Shown piece by piece: positions 38,109 to 45,876 of a stretch of 64,000 nucleotides of DNA (positions within the stretch are counted from its first letter, which is position 1; the number at the start of each line of letters is the position of its first letter). The DNA is from Streptomyces deccanensis (GTDB lineage Bacteria > Actinomycetota > Actinomycetes > Streptomycetales > Streptomycetaceae). The stretch is from NCBI RefSeq assembly GCF_022385335.1, contig NZ_CP092431.1, positions 8,742,001 through 8,806,000 of the forward strand, given 5' to 3'. A model generated the notes under the pieces. It did not search any database. It was not told where the DNA came from and saw only the letters and a program-made list of their open reading frames with translations. The translations under genes and the position numbers were made by a program.

Positions 38109-39074
38109 CTACAGGTCGAGCACCAGCCGTGACCCCTGGCAGCGGGACACACAGATGAGCATGGTCTCCCCGGCCGCGCGCTCGTCCTCGCTGAGCACCG
38201 AGTCACGGTGGTCCGGGGTGCCCTCCAGGACGTCCGTCTCGCAGGTGCCGCACGTGCCCTCGGCGCAGGAGTACAGCACCTCGACCCCGGCGGCCCGCAC
38301 GGTGTCGAGCACGGAGACCCCGACGGGAACCGTGACGGTCTTCCCCGACCGCTCCAGCACGACCTCGAACTCGCCGTCCGGGCCGGTCTCCTGCTCCTTC
38401 GGCCGGAACCGCTCGACCCGGAGCGACGTCCCCGGGCACCGCTCCTCGACGGCGTCGAGCAACGCGCCGGGACCGCAGCAGTAGACGAGGGTGTCCTCGG
38501 GCAGCCCGTCCAGCACGGACCCGAGGTCGAGCAGCCCGGTCTCGTCCTGCGGGGCGACCGTCACCCGGTCCCCGTACGCGGCCAACTCCTCCCGGAACGC
38601 CATGGACGCACGGCTGCGTCCGCCGTACAGCAGTGACCACTCCGCGCCGGCCGCCTCGGCGGCGGCCAGCATCGGCAGGATGGGCGTGATGCCGATGCCG
38701 CCGGCCACGAAGCGGTAGCGGGGCACCGGCTCCAGCGCGAAGTTGTTCCGCGGCCCGCGCACCCGGACCTTGTCGCCCCGCGCCAACTCCGTGTGCACGT
38801 ACGCCGATCCGCCGCGCCCGTCGGGCTCCCGCAGCACCCCGATCCGCCAGGTGTGCCGGTCCGCCGGGTCGCCGCACAGGGAGTACTGCCGCTCCAGCTC
38901 GGGACCGAGCAGCACATCGATGTGCGCGCCCGGCTCCCACACCGGGAGCTCCTCGCCCAGCGGATGCCGCAGGGTGAGGGCGAGAACGCCGTCGGCGGCG
39001 AACTCCCGGCTGTCGACGACGAGTTCGGCCTCGTAGACGGACGAGGTGGAGGATGCGGTGGAGGACGAGGTCAT
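38109..39074 (-). CDS. FMN/2Fe-2S oxidoreductase (VanB/PDR family reductase)
   Basis: ATG at 39074 gives 321 residues, the usual size of phthalate-dioxygenase-type reductases. Flavin-binding RQYSLCGD and the NAD domain (GGIGITPILPMLAAAEAAG, YCCGPGALLDAVEE) are followed by a C-terminal plant-type ferredoxin with SCAEGTCGTCETDVLEG and a fourth Cys in LICVSRCQG. It passes electrons from NADH through flavin and the 2Fe-2S centre to the Rieske oxygenase encoded two genes upstream. Its start overlaps the small protein's stop by 4 bp. Confidence 0.9.
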   Translation of the reverse strand: MTSSSTASSTSSVYEAELVVDSREFAADGVLALTLRHPLGEELPVWEPGAHIDVLLGPELERQYSLCGDPADRHTWRIGVLREPDGRGGSAYVHTELARGDKVRVRGPRNNFALEPVPRYRFVAGGIGITPILPMLAAAEAAGAEWSLLYGGRSRASMAFREELAAYGDRVTVAPQDETGLLDLGSVLDGLPEDTLVYCCGPGALLDAVEERCPGTSLRVERFRPKEQETGPDGEFEVVLERSGKTVTVPVGVSVLDTVRAAGVEVLYSCAEGTCGTCETDVLEGTPDHRDSVLSEDERAAGETMLICVSRCQGSRLVLDL

Positions 39075-39253
39075 GTGCTGTTTCCTTGCGGCTCGTGTCC
39101 TTGCGGGTGGGCGAGCATCCACTCCCACATCTCGATGGGGTCCTGCGCGGTGTGCTCGCGCCCGCAGTGACAGGTGCCGTGCAGGATGTCCGTGCCCGGC
39201 AGCCAGGCGATGCGGTAGACCTCCCCGGTCCGGAACCCGGGCGACGTGGTCAC
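39071..39253 (-). CDS. Small CxC protein (60 aa) in the Rieske oxygenase operon
   Basis: GTG at 39253 overlaps the oxygenase stop and the product's own stop overlaps the reductase start. The 60 residues contain HGTCHCGREH near position 30, a Cys-x-Cys pair next to two His, and EMWEWMLAHPQGH near the end. It could bind a metal or help cluster assembly or subunit contact, but I know no assigned function. The tight double overlap argues that it is a real gene made in step with both enzymes. Confidence 0.72.
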   Translation of the reverse strand: MTTSPGFRTGEVYRIAWLPGTDILHGTCHCGREHTAQDPIEMWEWMLAHPQGHEPQGNST

Positions 39254-40314
39254 TGGACCTTCTCCACCGGCTTCTCGCCCTGCTCGACCAGCCGGGCGAG
39301 GATGCGGCGGGCGGCCAGACCACCGGTGTCGATGTTGATGCTCAGCTCCTGGTAGCCGGTGCGCTCGGAGCCCAGCGTCTCCTGGAGCAGGTTCAGCGCG
39401 ACGACGTCCTGCATGACGACCGTGTGGTTGTTGCCCTTGAGGAACTCGGTGACCTCGTCGTCGTCGGTCGCCCAGTCCCGGGAGACCATCCAGAAGTCGT
39501 AGACCTTGCCGTCCGTGGACGGGGTGATCGCGTAGGTGATCTCGGTGTGGAAGCCGTTCGGGTCGCTGCCGTCCGCCTCGGGGAGCACGCCCACGGGCGC
39601 GATCCGGCTGTGCAGCAGATACAGGCAGGGCGCGAAGTACTCGATGTCCTGCCAGCGGGTGATGCGGCCCTCGATGCCGGTCGACTTCGCGTAGAACGGG
39701 GGGCACTCCGCGTCGTCCATGTGCCGACTCACCCGCACCACGCCCGCGCCCTCGTCGACCTCGGTGGTGATCGGCGTCTCGGCGACCTCGGGGGTGCCGA
39801 TGTAGCCGCCGTGCAGATACGTCTCGTGGGACAGGTCGAGCAGGTTGTCGACGAGGAGGCCGTAGTCGGCGTCGATCGGCTCCATGCCGCGCACGGTCGT
39901 CCAGCCGGGGGCGGCCAGGTGCTTGGCGCGCGGGATGGTCTGCGGGTCGGCGAGCGCCGGGTCGCCTATCCACACCCAGATCAGCGAGTCCTGCTCGACC
40001 ACCGGGTAGGAGGCGACCCGAGCCGTCCGGGGGATCCGCTTCTGCCCCGGCACGTACACGCAGGCGCCGGTCGTGTCGTACGTGAAGCCGTGGTAGCCGC
40101 ACACGATCCGATCCCCGTCCAGCCCGCTCTTCGACAGCGGGTACCGGCGGTGCACACACCGGTCGTGCAGCGCGACCGGCGTCCCCTCCTCCTCCGTCCG
40201 GTAGAACACGAGCGGCTCACCGAGGATCGTCCGACCCAGCAGCTCCCGCCCGACCTCTTCGGCGTAGGCGGCGACGTACCACTGATTCCTGGCGAAGGCG
40301 GTCATGTGAGGCAT
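39250..40314 (-). CDS. Rieske 2Fe-2S aromatic oxygenase (vanillate O-demethylase-like)
   Basis: The 354-residue product starts MPHMTAFARNQWYVAAY; the second Met is an alternative start. The Rieske centre is CVHRRYPLSK plus CGYHGF (Cys-His and Cys-His about 20 residues apart). The mononuclear iron site is in NLLDLSHETYLH. YVPGQ and IWVWIGDPALADP are typical of VanA-type single-component oxygenases, which demethylate vanillate to protocatechuate with formaldehyde release. With the reductase downstream this is a two-component system. Protocatechuate would feed the pca operon at 50-57 kb. Related enzymes demethylate other methoxy or N-methyl compounds, so the substrate is not certain. Confidence 0.83.
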   Translation of the reverse strand: MPHMTAFARNQWYVAAYAEEVGRELLGRTILGEPLVFYRTEEEGTPVALHDRCVHRRYPLSKSGLDGDRIVCGYHGFTYDTTGACVYVPGQKRIPRTARVASYPVVEQDSLIWVWIGDPALADPQTIPRAKHLAAPGWTTVRGMEPIDADYGLLVDNLLDLSHETYLHGGYIGTPEVAETPITTEVDEGAGVVRVSRHMDDAECPPFYAKSTGIEGRITRWQDIEYFAPCLYLLHSRIAPVGVLPEADGSDPNGFHTEITYAITPSTDGKVYDFWMVSRDWATDDDEVTEFLKGNNHTVVMQDVVALNLLQETLGSERTGYQELSINIDTGGLAARRILARLVEQGEKPVEKVQ

Positions 40315-40609
40315 GGCGATCCCGTCCCTGAGAACCCTGAGAACCCTGTGAGCGGGGCCACGTCACCCCGCGTGCCACCACATTCCTGAGCGGGCCAGGA
40401 CCCGGGCAAGACCGCTTCCGTCAGACGGAAGGGCCGCCGCGTACGGCTTTGCCCGGCCGTGGCACGCCCGCCCGGCGCTGTTCGCGCGGCGGCCCCCGGC
40501 GCGTCACACCCGCGCCACGGACCCTTCCCCGGCGTTCGTTCCTCTTGGACCATTCCTTGCGCGCAGGTCACATCCGACGCACCACGTCAGGACAAGAGGT
40601 CTTTCACCC
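40315..40609. promoter_or_regulatory. Divergent intergenic region with 17-bp palindrome
   Basis: This 295-bp gap between the oxygenase operon and the phospholipase gene holds cttccgtc-a-gacggaag, a perfect inverted repeat with one central base at 40415-40431, 101 bp before the oxygenase start. It is a candidate operator for the oxygenase operon. No small gene is seen. Confidence 0.5.
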
Positions 40610-42661
40610 ATGCCTGAAGTCAACCGGCGGCGATTCCTCCAAGTCGCGGGCGCCACGACGGCGTTCAGCGCACTGTCGGCCAGTATCGAGCGGGCCGCGG
40701 CGCTGCCCGCGCACCATGGTTCCGGCACCATCGAGGACGTTGAGCACATCGTCGTCCTCATGCAGGAGAACCGGTCCTTCGACCACTACTTCGGCTCGCT
40801 GAGAGGCGTACGGGGCTTCGGCGACCCGCATCCGGTGACGCTGGACAACGGCAGGAGCGTGTGGCACCAGTCGGACGGCACGAAGGACGTGCTGCCGTTC
40901 CACCCCGAGGCCGACGATCTCGGCATGCAGTTCCTGGAGGGCCTGCCGCACGGCTGGCCGGACGGGCACGCCGCCTACAACGGCGGCAAGTACGACAAGT
41001 GGGTGCCGGCCAAGGGCACCACGACGATGGCGTACCTGACGCGTGAGGACATCCCGTTCCACTACGCCCTCGCCGACACCTTCACCGTCTGCGACGCCTA
41101 CCACTGCTCGTTCATCGGCTCGACCGACCCCAACCGCTACTACATGTGGACGGGGTACACGGGCAACGACGGCAAGGGCGGCGGCCCCGTCCTCGGCAAC
41201 GACGAGCTGGGCTACGACTGGACCACCTACCCCGAACGCCTCGAAGCCGCCGGGATCTCCTGGAAGATCTACCAGGACATCGGCGACGGCCTGGACGCGG
41301 CCGGCTCCTGGGGCTGGATAGCCGACGCCTACCGGGGCAACTACGGCGACAACTCGCTGCTCTACTTCAACAAGTACCGCAACGCCAAGCCGGGCGACCC
41401 CTGGTACGACAAGGCGCGCACCGGTACGAACGCCAAGGCCGGCGACGGCTACTTCGACCTGCTGAAGGCCGACGTCAAGGCGGGGAAGCTGCCGCAGATC
41501 TCCTGGATCGCCGCGCCCGAGGCCTTCTCCGAGCACTCCAACTGGCCCTCGAACTACGGCGCCTGGTACATCTCCCAGGTCCTCGACGCGCTGACGTCCA
41601 ACCCGGCGGTCTGGGCGAAGACAGCCCTCTTCATCACCTACGACGAGAACGACGGCTTCTTCGACCACCTCGTGCCGCCGCTGCCGCCGCGCGGCGCGGC
41701 CCACGGCAAGTCGACCGTAGACGTGTCCCTCGACCTCTACAAGGGCGACGCCAACCGGGTCGCCGGGCCCTACGGCCTCGGCCCGCGCGTGCCGATGCTG
41801 GTCGTCTCCCCCTGGAGCAAGGGCGGTTACGTCTGCTCGGAGACCCTCGACCACACCTCGATCCTGCAGTTCATGGAGCGGCGGTTCGGGGTGCGCGAGC
41901 CCAACATCTCGCCGTGGCGGCGGGCCGTCTGCGGTGACCTGACCTCCGCGTTCGACTTCTCCCGCAAGGACACCCGGCCCGCGGCGCTGCCGGACACCGA
42001 CGCGTACGAGCCGCCGGACCGAGAGCGGCACCCCGACTACCGGCCGACCGTGCCGGCGGACCCGAGCATGCCCCGGCAGGAACGGGGGCTGCGGCCCGCC
42101 CGGCCGCTGAAGTACGCGCCCCGGGTGGACGGTTCGGCCGATCCGAAGGCCGGGACCCTCACCCTGACGTTCGCCTCCGGCGGCAAGGCCGGCGCGGCGT
42201 TCCTCGTCACGTCCGGCAACCGTACGGACGGGCCGTGGACGTACACCACCGAGGCGGGCCGGACCGTGTCGGACACCTGGGACTCCGCGGTCTCCGGCGG
42301 CTCGTACGACCTGACGGTCCACGGGCCGAACGGTTTCCTACGGGTCTTCGCGGGGCCGGGGCGGACGGTCGGGGGCGGGCCCGAGGTCACCGCGCGCCAC
42401 GTCGGCGACGACGTGGAACTCACCTTCACCAACAAGGGTTCCGCCGCGGTCAGCCTGAAGGTCGCGAGCGCGTACGGCGGCCGGGCCCGTACGGTCCGGG
42501 TGCGGGCCGGGGCGACCGTCCGGCAGGTCGTGGAACTCCGGTCCAGCCGCCGCTGGTACGACCTGACGGTGACCGGCGAGAAGGGCTTCCTCCGGAGGTT
42601 CGCCGGACACGTGGAGAACGGACGGGCCGGGGTGAGCGATCCGGCGCTGGGGGTCAGGTAG
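40610..42661 (+). CDS. Tat-exported phospholipase C (phosphocholine-specific type)
   Basis: The 683-residue protein has a Tat motif NRRRFLQVAG (5-14) and a signal ending near residue 31. The phosphoesterase domain starts with QENRSFDHYFG at 52-62 and has DAYHCSFIGSTDPNRYYMWT, LFITYDENDGFFDHL and SPWSKGGYV, the metal and catalytic blocks of acid-phosphatase-like PLC enzymes. Two C-terminal ~85-residue modules follow (from ~500: GTLTLTFASGGKAGAAFLVT; from ~590: VELTFTNKGSAAVSLKVASA). Enzymes of this layout release phosphocholine from phosphatidylcholine or sphingomyelin outside the cell and are often phosphate-regulated. Confidence 0.9.
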   Translation: MPEVNRRRFLQVAGATTAFSALSASIERAAALPAHHGSGTIEDVEHIVVLMQENRSFDHYFGSLRGVRGFGDPHPVTLDNGRSVWHQSDGTKDVLPFHPEADDLGMQFLEGLPHGWPDGHAAYNGGKYDKWVPAKGTTTMAYLTREDIPFHYALADTFTVCDAYHCSFIGSTDPNRYYMWTGYTGNDGKGGGPVLGNDELGYDWTTYPERLEAAGISWKIYQDIGDGLDAAGSWGWIADAYRGNYGDNSLLYFNKYRNAKPGDPWYDKARTGTNAKAGDGYFDLLKADVKAGKLPQISWIAAPEAFSEHSNWPSNYGAWYISQVLDALTSNPAVWAKTALFITYDENDGFFDHLVPPLPPRGAAHGKSTVDVSLDLYKGDANRVAGPYGLGPRVPMLVVSPWSKGGYVCSETLDHTSILQFMERRFGVREPNISPWRRAVCGDLTSAFDFSRKDTRPAALPDTDAYEPPDRERHPDYRPTVPADPSMPRQERGLRPARPLKYAPRVDGSADPKAGTLTLTFASGGKAGAAFLVTSGNRTDGPWTYTTEAGRTVSDTWDSAVSGGSYDLTVHGPNGFLRVFAGPGRTVGGGPEVTARHVGDDVELTFTNKGSAAVSLKVASAYGGRARTVRVRAGATVRQVVELRSSRRWYDLTVTGEKGFLRRFAGHVENGRAGVSDPALGVR

Positions 42662-42752
42662 GGCGCGTGGGGGCTCGGCGTGCCTGAGGCTTGGGGCGCC
42701 TGAGAGCTCGGTGGGGGCTGTGAGCGGGCGGCGAGCGGCCGGATGTGGCTGA

Positions 42753-42807
42753 TCGCGCAGTTCCCCGCGCCCCTGAAAAGCAGGGGCTGCGCCCCGTGCT
42801 TTTCAGG
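42753..42807. terminator. Dispersed GC element followed by a terminator hairpin
   Basis: The 22-bp GC element (42753-42774) runs into a hairpin of arms 42772-42782 and 42797-42807 (cctgaaaagca with its complement), extended inward by a 4-bp gggg/cccc pairing. It lies in the convergent gap between phospholipase C (ends 42661) and the DMT gene (ends 42883). A bidirectional terminator is likely. Confidence 0.72.
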
Positions 42808-42882
42808 CCCGCAGGGCCGGGCCAACCCCGGTGTGGGCGCGCGGTGGCCTGTGAGTGCTGGGGCGTGCCTTGCCGTCTTGGT

Positions 42883-43872
42883 TCAGAGGGCGGTGAGGTG
42901 CCCCGGTGTCGGGGTGCGCGGGTGGCGCGGTAGCAAGGACGGTTCTGTCGGGGCGTGGTGGGGCTCCAGGGCCAGGACCGCCGCCACGGGGTGGTCCTCG
43001 GGCACGGGGGCGGGACTCACCGGCCGGTCGGGGTCCGTGGGCCGGATCACGGCCTCGGGGGTCACCCGGGTCAGCAGCACCACACCCCGCGCCGCCACCA
43101 CGGCCCCCGCCCCCGCGAGCAGCGCCCCCGCCACCCCACCCCGCAGGCCCTCCCCGAGGAGGGAGAGGCCGATCACGGCGGCGGTCAGCGGGTTCGCCAG
43201 GGTCACGACCGCGAGGGGGGCGCCGAGGCCCCCTTGGTACGCCGTCTGGGAGAGCAGCAGCCCGCCCACGGCGAACGCGGCCACCAGCAGGGCCACCACG
43301 ACGACCTCCACGTCGAGGAGCGACCCCGATCGGTCCGTCGCCGCGACCGTGACGGTCTGGGTGAGCGCGGAGGCGACACCCGAGGTCATGCCCGAGGCAC
43401 CCGCGTGGCGCAGCCCGGGCTTGGCGCCGGGCCGCGACAGCAGTCCGACCAGGGCGACGGTCGCGCCGGCCACGGCGACGGCCTCCGGAAGACTCAGTAC
43501 GTCGTCCGGCGCGGACCCGGACGCGACGACCAGGATCGCGGCGAGACCGGCCAGCGTGAGCGCGGTGCCCCGCCACTCCGTCGAGGTGACCCGGCGCCCC
43601 GCCACCCGCGCCCCGAGCGGCACCGCGGCCACCAGCGTGAGCGCGCCCAGCGGCTGCACGACCGTGAGGGGGCCGTACTTGAGGGCGACGACGTGCAGCA
43701 GCGCGGCGCCCGCGTTGAGCGCGACCGAACTCCACCAGGCGCCGCTGGCGAGCATCCGCCCCACGCCCGAGCCGGCGCTGCGCGAGGCGAGCCGCTCCTG
43801 GGCCACGGCGGCGGCCGCGTAGGCCACGGCGGAGACCAGCGACAGGGCGACGGCGACGAGGGTGGCGTTCAT
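42883..43872 (-). CDS. DMT/EamA-type transporter
   Basis: ATG at 43872 gives 329 residues with about nine or ten hydrophobic segments (VAVALSLVSAVAYAAAAVAQ, PLTVVQPLGALTLVAAVPLG, LAVVTLANPLTAAVIGLSLL and others), the drug/metabolite exporter layout with an internal repeat. The last ~45 residues are a Pro/His/Glu-rich cytosolic tail. Its start overlaps the PAP2 stop by 4 bp, so the two are co-transcribed, probably under the TetR regulator. The cargo is unknown. Confidence 0.82.
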   Translation of the reverse strand: MNATLVAVALSLVSAVAYAAAAVAQERLASRSAGSGVGRMLASGAWWSSVALNAGAALLHVVALKYGPLTVVQPLGALTLVAAVPLGARVAGRRVTSTEWRGTALTLAGLAAILVVASGSAPDDVLSLPEAVAVAGATVALVGLLSRPGAKPGLRHAGASGMTSGVASALTQTVTVAATDRSGSLLDVEVVVVALLVAAFAVGGLLLSQTAYQGGLGAPLAVVTLANPLTAAVIGLSLLGEGLRGGVAGALLAGAGAVVAARGVVLLTRVTPEAVIRPTDPDRPVSPAPVPEDHPVAAVLALEPHHAPTEPSLLPRHPRTPTPGHLTAL

Positions 43873-44669
43873 CGGGCCGCTCCCACCAGGACGGGTTCCT
43901 CGACCGGAACGAGGGTTGCGGAGTTTTGCCCGGCGGCCGTGGCCGTCCGGTGCGGGAGCGGGACCACGGCGAGGACGACGGCCAGCAGCGCGCCCGCCAC
44001 GATCGCGTCCAGCCAGTAGTGGTTCGCGGTGCCGACGATCACCACCAGGGTCACCAGCGGGTGCAGCAGCCACAGCAGGCGCCAACGGGAGCGGGTCGCG
44101 GCGATCAGGCCGACCGCGACCATCAGGGCCCAGCCGAAGTGCAGCGAGGGCATCGCCGCGAACTGGTTCGCCAGCGAGTCGGTCGCCGGCGCCGCCGAAT
44201 ACACCGACGGCCCGTACACCTGCCCGGTGTCGAGGAGGTGCGCGCCGTCCAGCATCCGCGGCGGGGCCAGCGGGAACGCGAGGTGCAGCAGCAGCGCGGC
44301 GGCGGTGAGCGCGGCGAGGACCCGCCGCGCCCAGACGTAGTGCCCGGGGCGCCGCAGGTACAGCCAGACCAGGAAGGCCGCGGTGGCGGGGAAGTGGACG
44401 GTGGCGTAGTAGACGTTCGCGACGTGGATCAGCGTGTCGCCGTGCAGCAGCGCGGCCTGCACGGAACCCTCGCCCGGCAGGCCGAGGGCGCGCTCCCAGC
44501 TCCACACGTCGTGGGCGTTGCGGAAGGCCTCGGCGGTGTGCCCGTTGGCCAGCAGCCGGCCGAACTTGTAGACGAGGAAGAGCCCTGCGACGAGCAGGAA
44601 CTCACGGACGAGGGGCGGCCGCGGTATCGCGGCGGCCGGCTCTCGCGCAGGCGCGGTGCGGCATTCCAT
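43869..44669 (-). CDS. PAP2 superfamily membrane enzyme (AUR1-like)
   Basis: ATG at 44669 gives 266 residues with about six membrane segments. The PAP2 catalytic motifs are AAMPSLHFGWAL (C2 region, His) and ANHYWLDAIVAG (C3, His and Asp), with YATVHFPATAAFLVWLY between. This pattern fits the AUR1-like branch, which includes inositolphosphotransferases and lipid phosphate phosphatases. The 104-residue upstream frame extension runs through the operator array and is rejected. Paired with a DMT exporter and a TetR gene, it may handle a lipid or prenyl phosphate at the membrane. Confidence 0.8.
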   Translation of the reverse strand: MECRTAPAREPAAAIPRPPLVREFLLVAGLFLVYKFGRLLANGHTAEAFRNAHDVWSWERALGLPGEGSVQAALLHGDTLIHVANVYYATVHFPATAAFLVWLYLRRPGHYVWARRVLAALTAAALLLHLAFPLAPPRMLDGAHLLDTGQVYGPSVYSAAPATDSLANQFAAMPSLHFGWALMVAVGLIAATRSRWRLLWLLHPLVTLVVIVGTANHYWLDAIVAGALLAVVLAVVPLPHRTATAAGQNSATLVPVEEPVLVGAAR

Positions 44670-44762
44670 CCCCGGCCCTTTCACTGACGGCGCTGGTGGC
44701 GCTGGTTCCCTTGGCGGCACAAAGATCGACACGACGATCCCCACGACGATCGACACGCCGTA

Positions 44763-44885
44763 GTACCGATACGTGCTGGTACCGATACGAGAGTGTACCG
44801 ATACGTTCCCGTACCGAAACGAGGGGGTATCGATACGCCACTGTACCGATACGGAGCCGTTCCGGTACAGTGGCGTTTCGACAGG
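44763..44885. promoter_or_regulatory. Array of 16-bp-phased operator-like repeats
   Basis: The 11-mer gtaccgatacg or a close variant starts at 44763, 44779, 44795, 44811, 44827, 44843 and 44859, each exactly 16 bp apart; an eighth decayed copy starts at 44875. Four copies are identical and one (gtatcgatac) is a perfect 10-bp palindrome. The five bases between units differ from copy to copy. Weak matches continue left to about 44724. The array lies between the divergent PAP2 (44669) and TetR (44923) starts. A TetR dimer probably binds each unit. Confidence 0.85.
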
Positions 44886-44922
44886 CCTTTCGGCATGGGG
44901 ACGACCGAAGGAGACACGAGTC

Positions 44923-45537
44923 ATGACGTCGCAGGCAGCGGAGGGGCCGGAGACGGCCGCCGCCTCGCGCCGCTCCAAGCTCACGCCCGAGCGCGAGCTG
45001 GAGTTCTTCGACGCTGTGCTCGAACAGATCCGTGAGTGCGGTTACGACTCGGTGACCATGGAGGGCGTCGCCGCGAGCACGCGGTGCAGCAAGTCGACGC
45101 TCTACCGGCAGTGGCGGACGAAGCCGCAGTTCGTGGCGGCCGCGCTGCGCGCGCGCCGCAGTGTCCGCTTCGCGGGGATCGACACCGGCACTCTCGCCGG
45201 CGACCTGCGCGAGGTGGCCAGGCAGGCGGGAGAGGGCTACGTTCTTGAGGGGCGGCTGTTCCAGGCCCTCGGCCATGCCGTCGTGCAGGACGAGGAGTTG
45301 AAGGCGGCCCTGCGTGACGCGCTGGTGGAGCCGGAGATCGACGCGCTGCGGGCGATGATCGCCCGTGGGGTGGCGCGCGGCGAGGTCCCCGCGGACCACC
45401 CGGCGCTGGAGTTCGTCCCGGCGCAGATCTTCGGCGTCCTGCGGGCCCGGCCGGTCCTGGAGGGCCAGGACGCGGACGAGACGTACATCACCAAGTTCAT
45501 GGAGGCGGCCGTGCTGCCGACGCTCGGCCTCTCATAA
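44923..45537 (+). CDS. TetR family transcriptional regulator
   Basis: ATG at 44923 with AAGGAG upstream gives 204 residues. The HTH is at 43-65 (YDSVTMEGVAASTRCSKSTL, then YRQW), the standard TetR N-terminal pattern. The C-terminal helical ligand domain is of the common actinobacterial type (ALRDALVEPEIDALRAMIAR). A GTG-initiated extension from 44773 through the repeat array is rejected. It very likely controls itself and the divergent PAP2/DMT genes through the array. Confidence 0.9.
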   Translation: MTSQAAEGPETAAASRRSKLTPERELEFFDAVLEQIRECGYDSVTMEGVAASTRCSKSTLYRQWRTKPQFVAAALRARRSVRFAGIDTGTLAGDLREVARQAGEGYVLEGRLFQALGHAVVQDEELKAALRDALVEPEIDALRAMIARGVARGEVPADHPALEFVPAQIFGVLRARPVLEGQDADETYITKFMEAAVLPTLGLS

Positions 45538-45876
45538 GGCTCAGGCCGCCGTCCGTGAGTCGACCGGACGACGACCTGATCGCGCCGCACCGTGGGGACG
45601 GGGGCGGCGCGTAACCCCGGCCGGGTGGGATTCCTCTGGAGCGGAGAGGAACCCCACCCGGCCGACTTGTCTGACCGACCTTTTGTGCGGGCCGATCACG
45701 TCGCAGTGCGGGCGGATCGCGTCGCAGTGCTGGCGGATCCAGTGCCGGCCGATCGCGTCGACGGCCGACGGTTCATGCGGGCGGGCGCGGCTGGCCTCAC
45801 GGCCGCCACCGCCTACGGCTGCCGCCGCCCCGAGGCCGCACGCCGCCCCGCCACCGCCCCGCGGCCGCACCCCGCC
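45538..45876. terminator. Convergent gap: long hairpin and 21-bp repeats
   Basis: The gap after TetR and before the DUF2510 stop is 339 bp. Arms 45619-45637 and 45645-45663 form a 19-bp stem with one mismatch and a 7-base loop, a strong bidirectional terminator candidate. Next to it a 21-bp repeat (gatcgcgtcgcagtgctggcg type) starts at 45694 and 45715 with partial copies at 45736 and 45751. No convincing gene is seen. Confidence 0.65.

Noticed and set aside
42884..44019. Long plus-strand frames opposite the DMT and PAP2 genes
   Set aside because: Arg/Pro/His-rich shadow translations typical of high-GC DNA; the minus strand has clear membrane proteins.
44763..44885. Repeat array as a CRISPR
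   Set aside because: Repeats are 11 bp with 5-bp gaps, far shorter than CRISPR units, and no cas genes are near. Operator array fits better.
44773..44922. N-terminal extension of the TetR protein and of the PAP2 protein through the array
   Set aside because: The 16-bp period is not a multiple of three, both strands are open only by chance, and good ribosome sites precede the internal ATGs.
45541..45870. 109-codon minus-strand frame
   Set aside because: Low-complexity, no ribosome site, covers the hairpin and 21-bp repeats; codon bias is weak.
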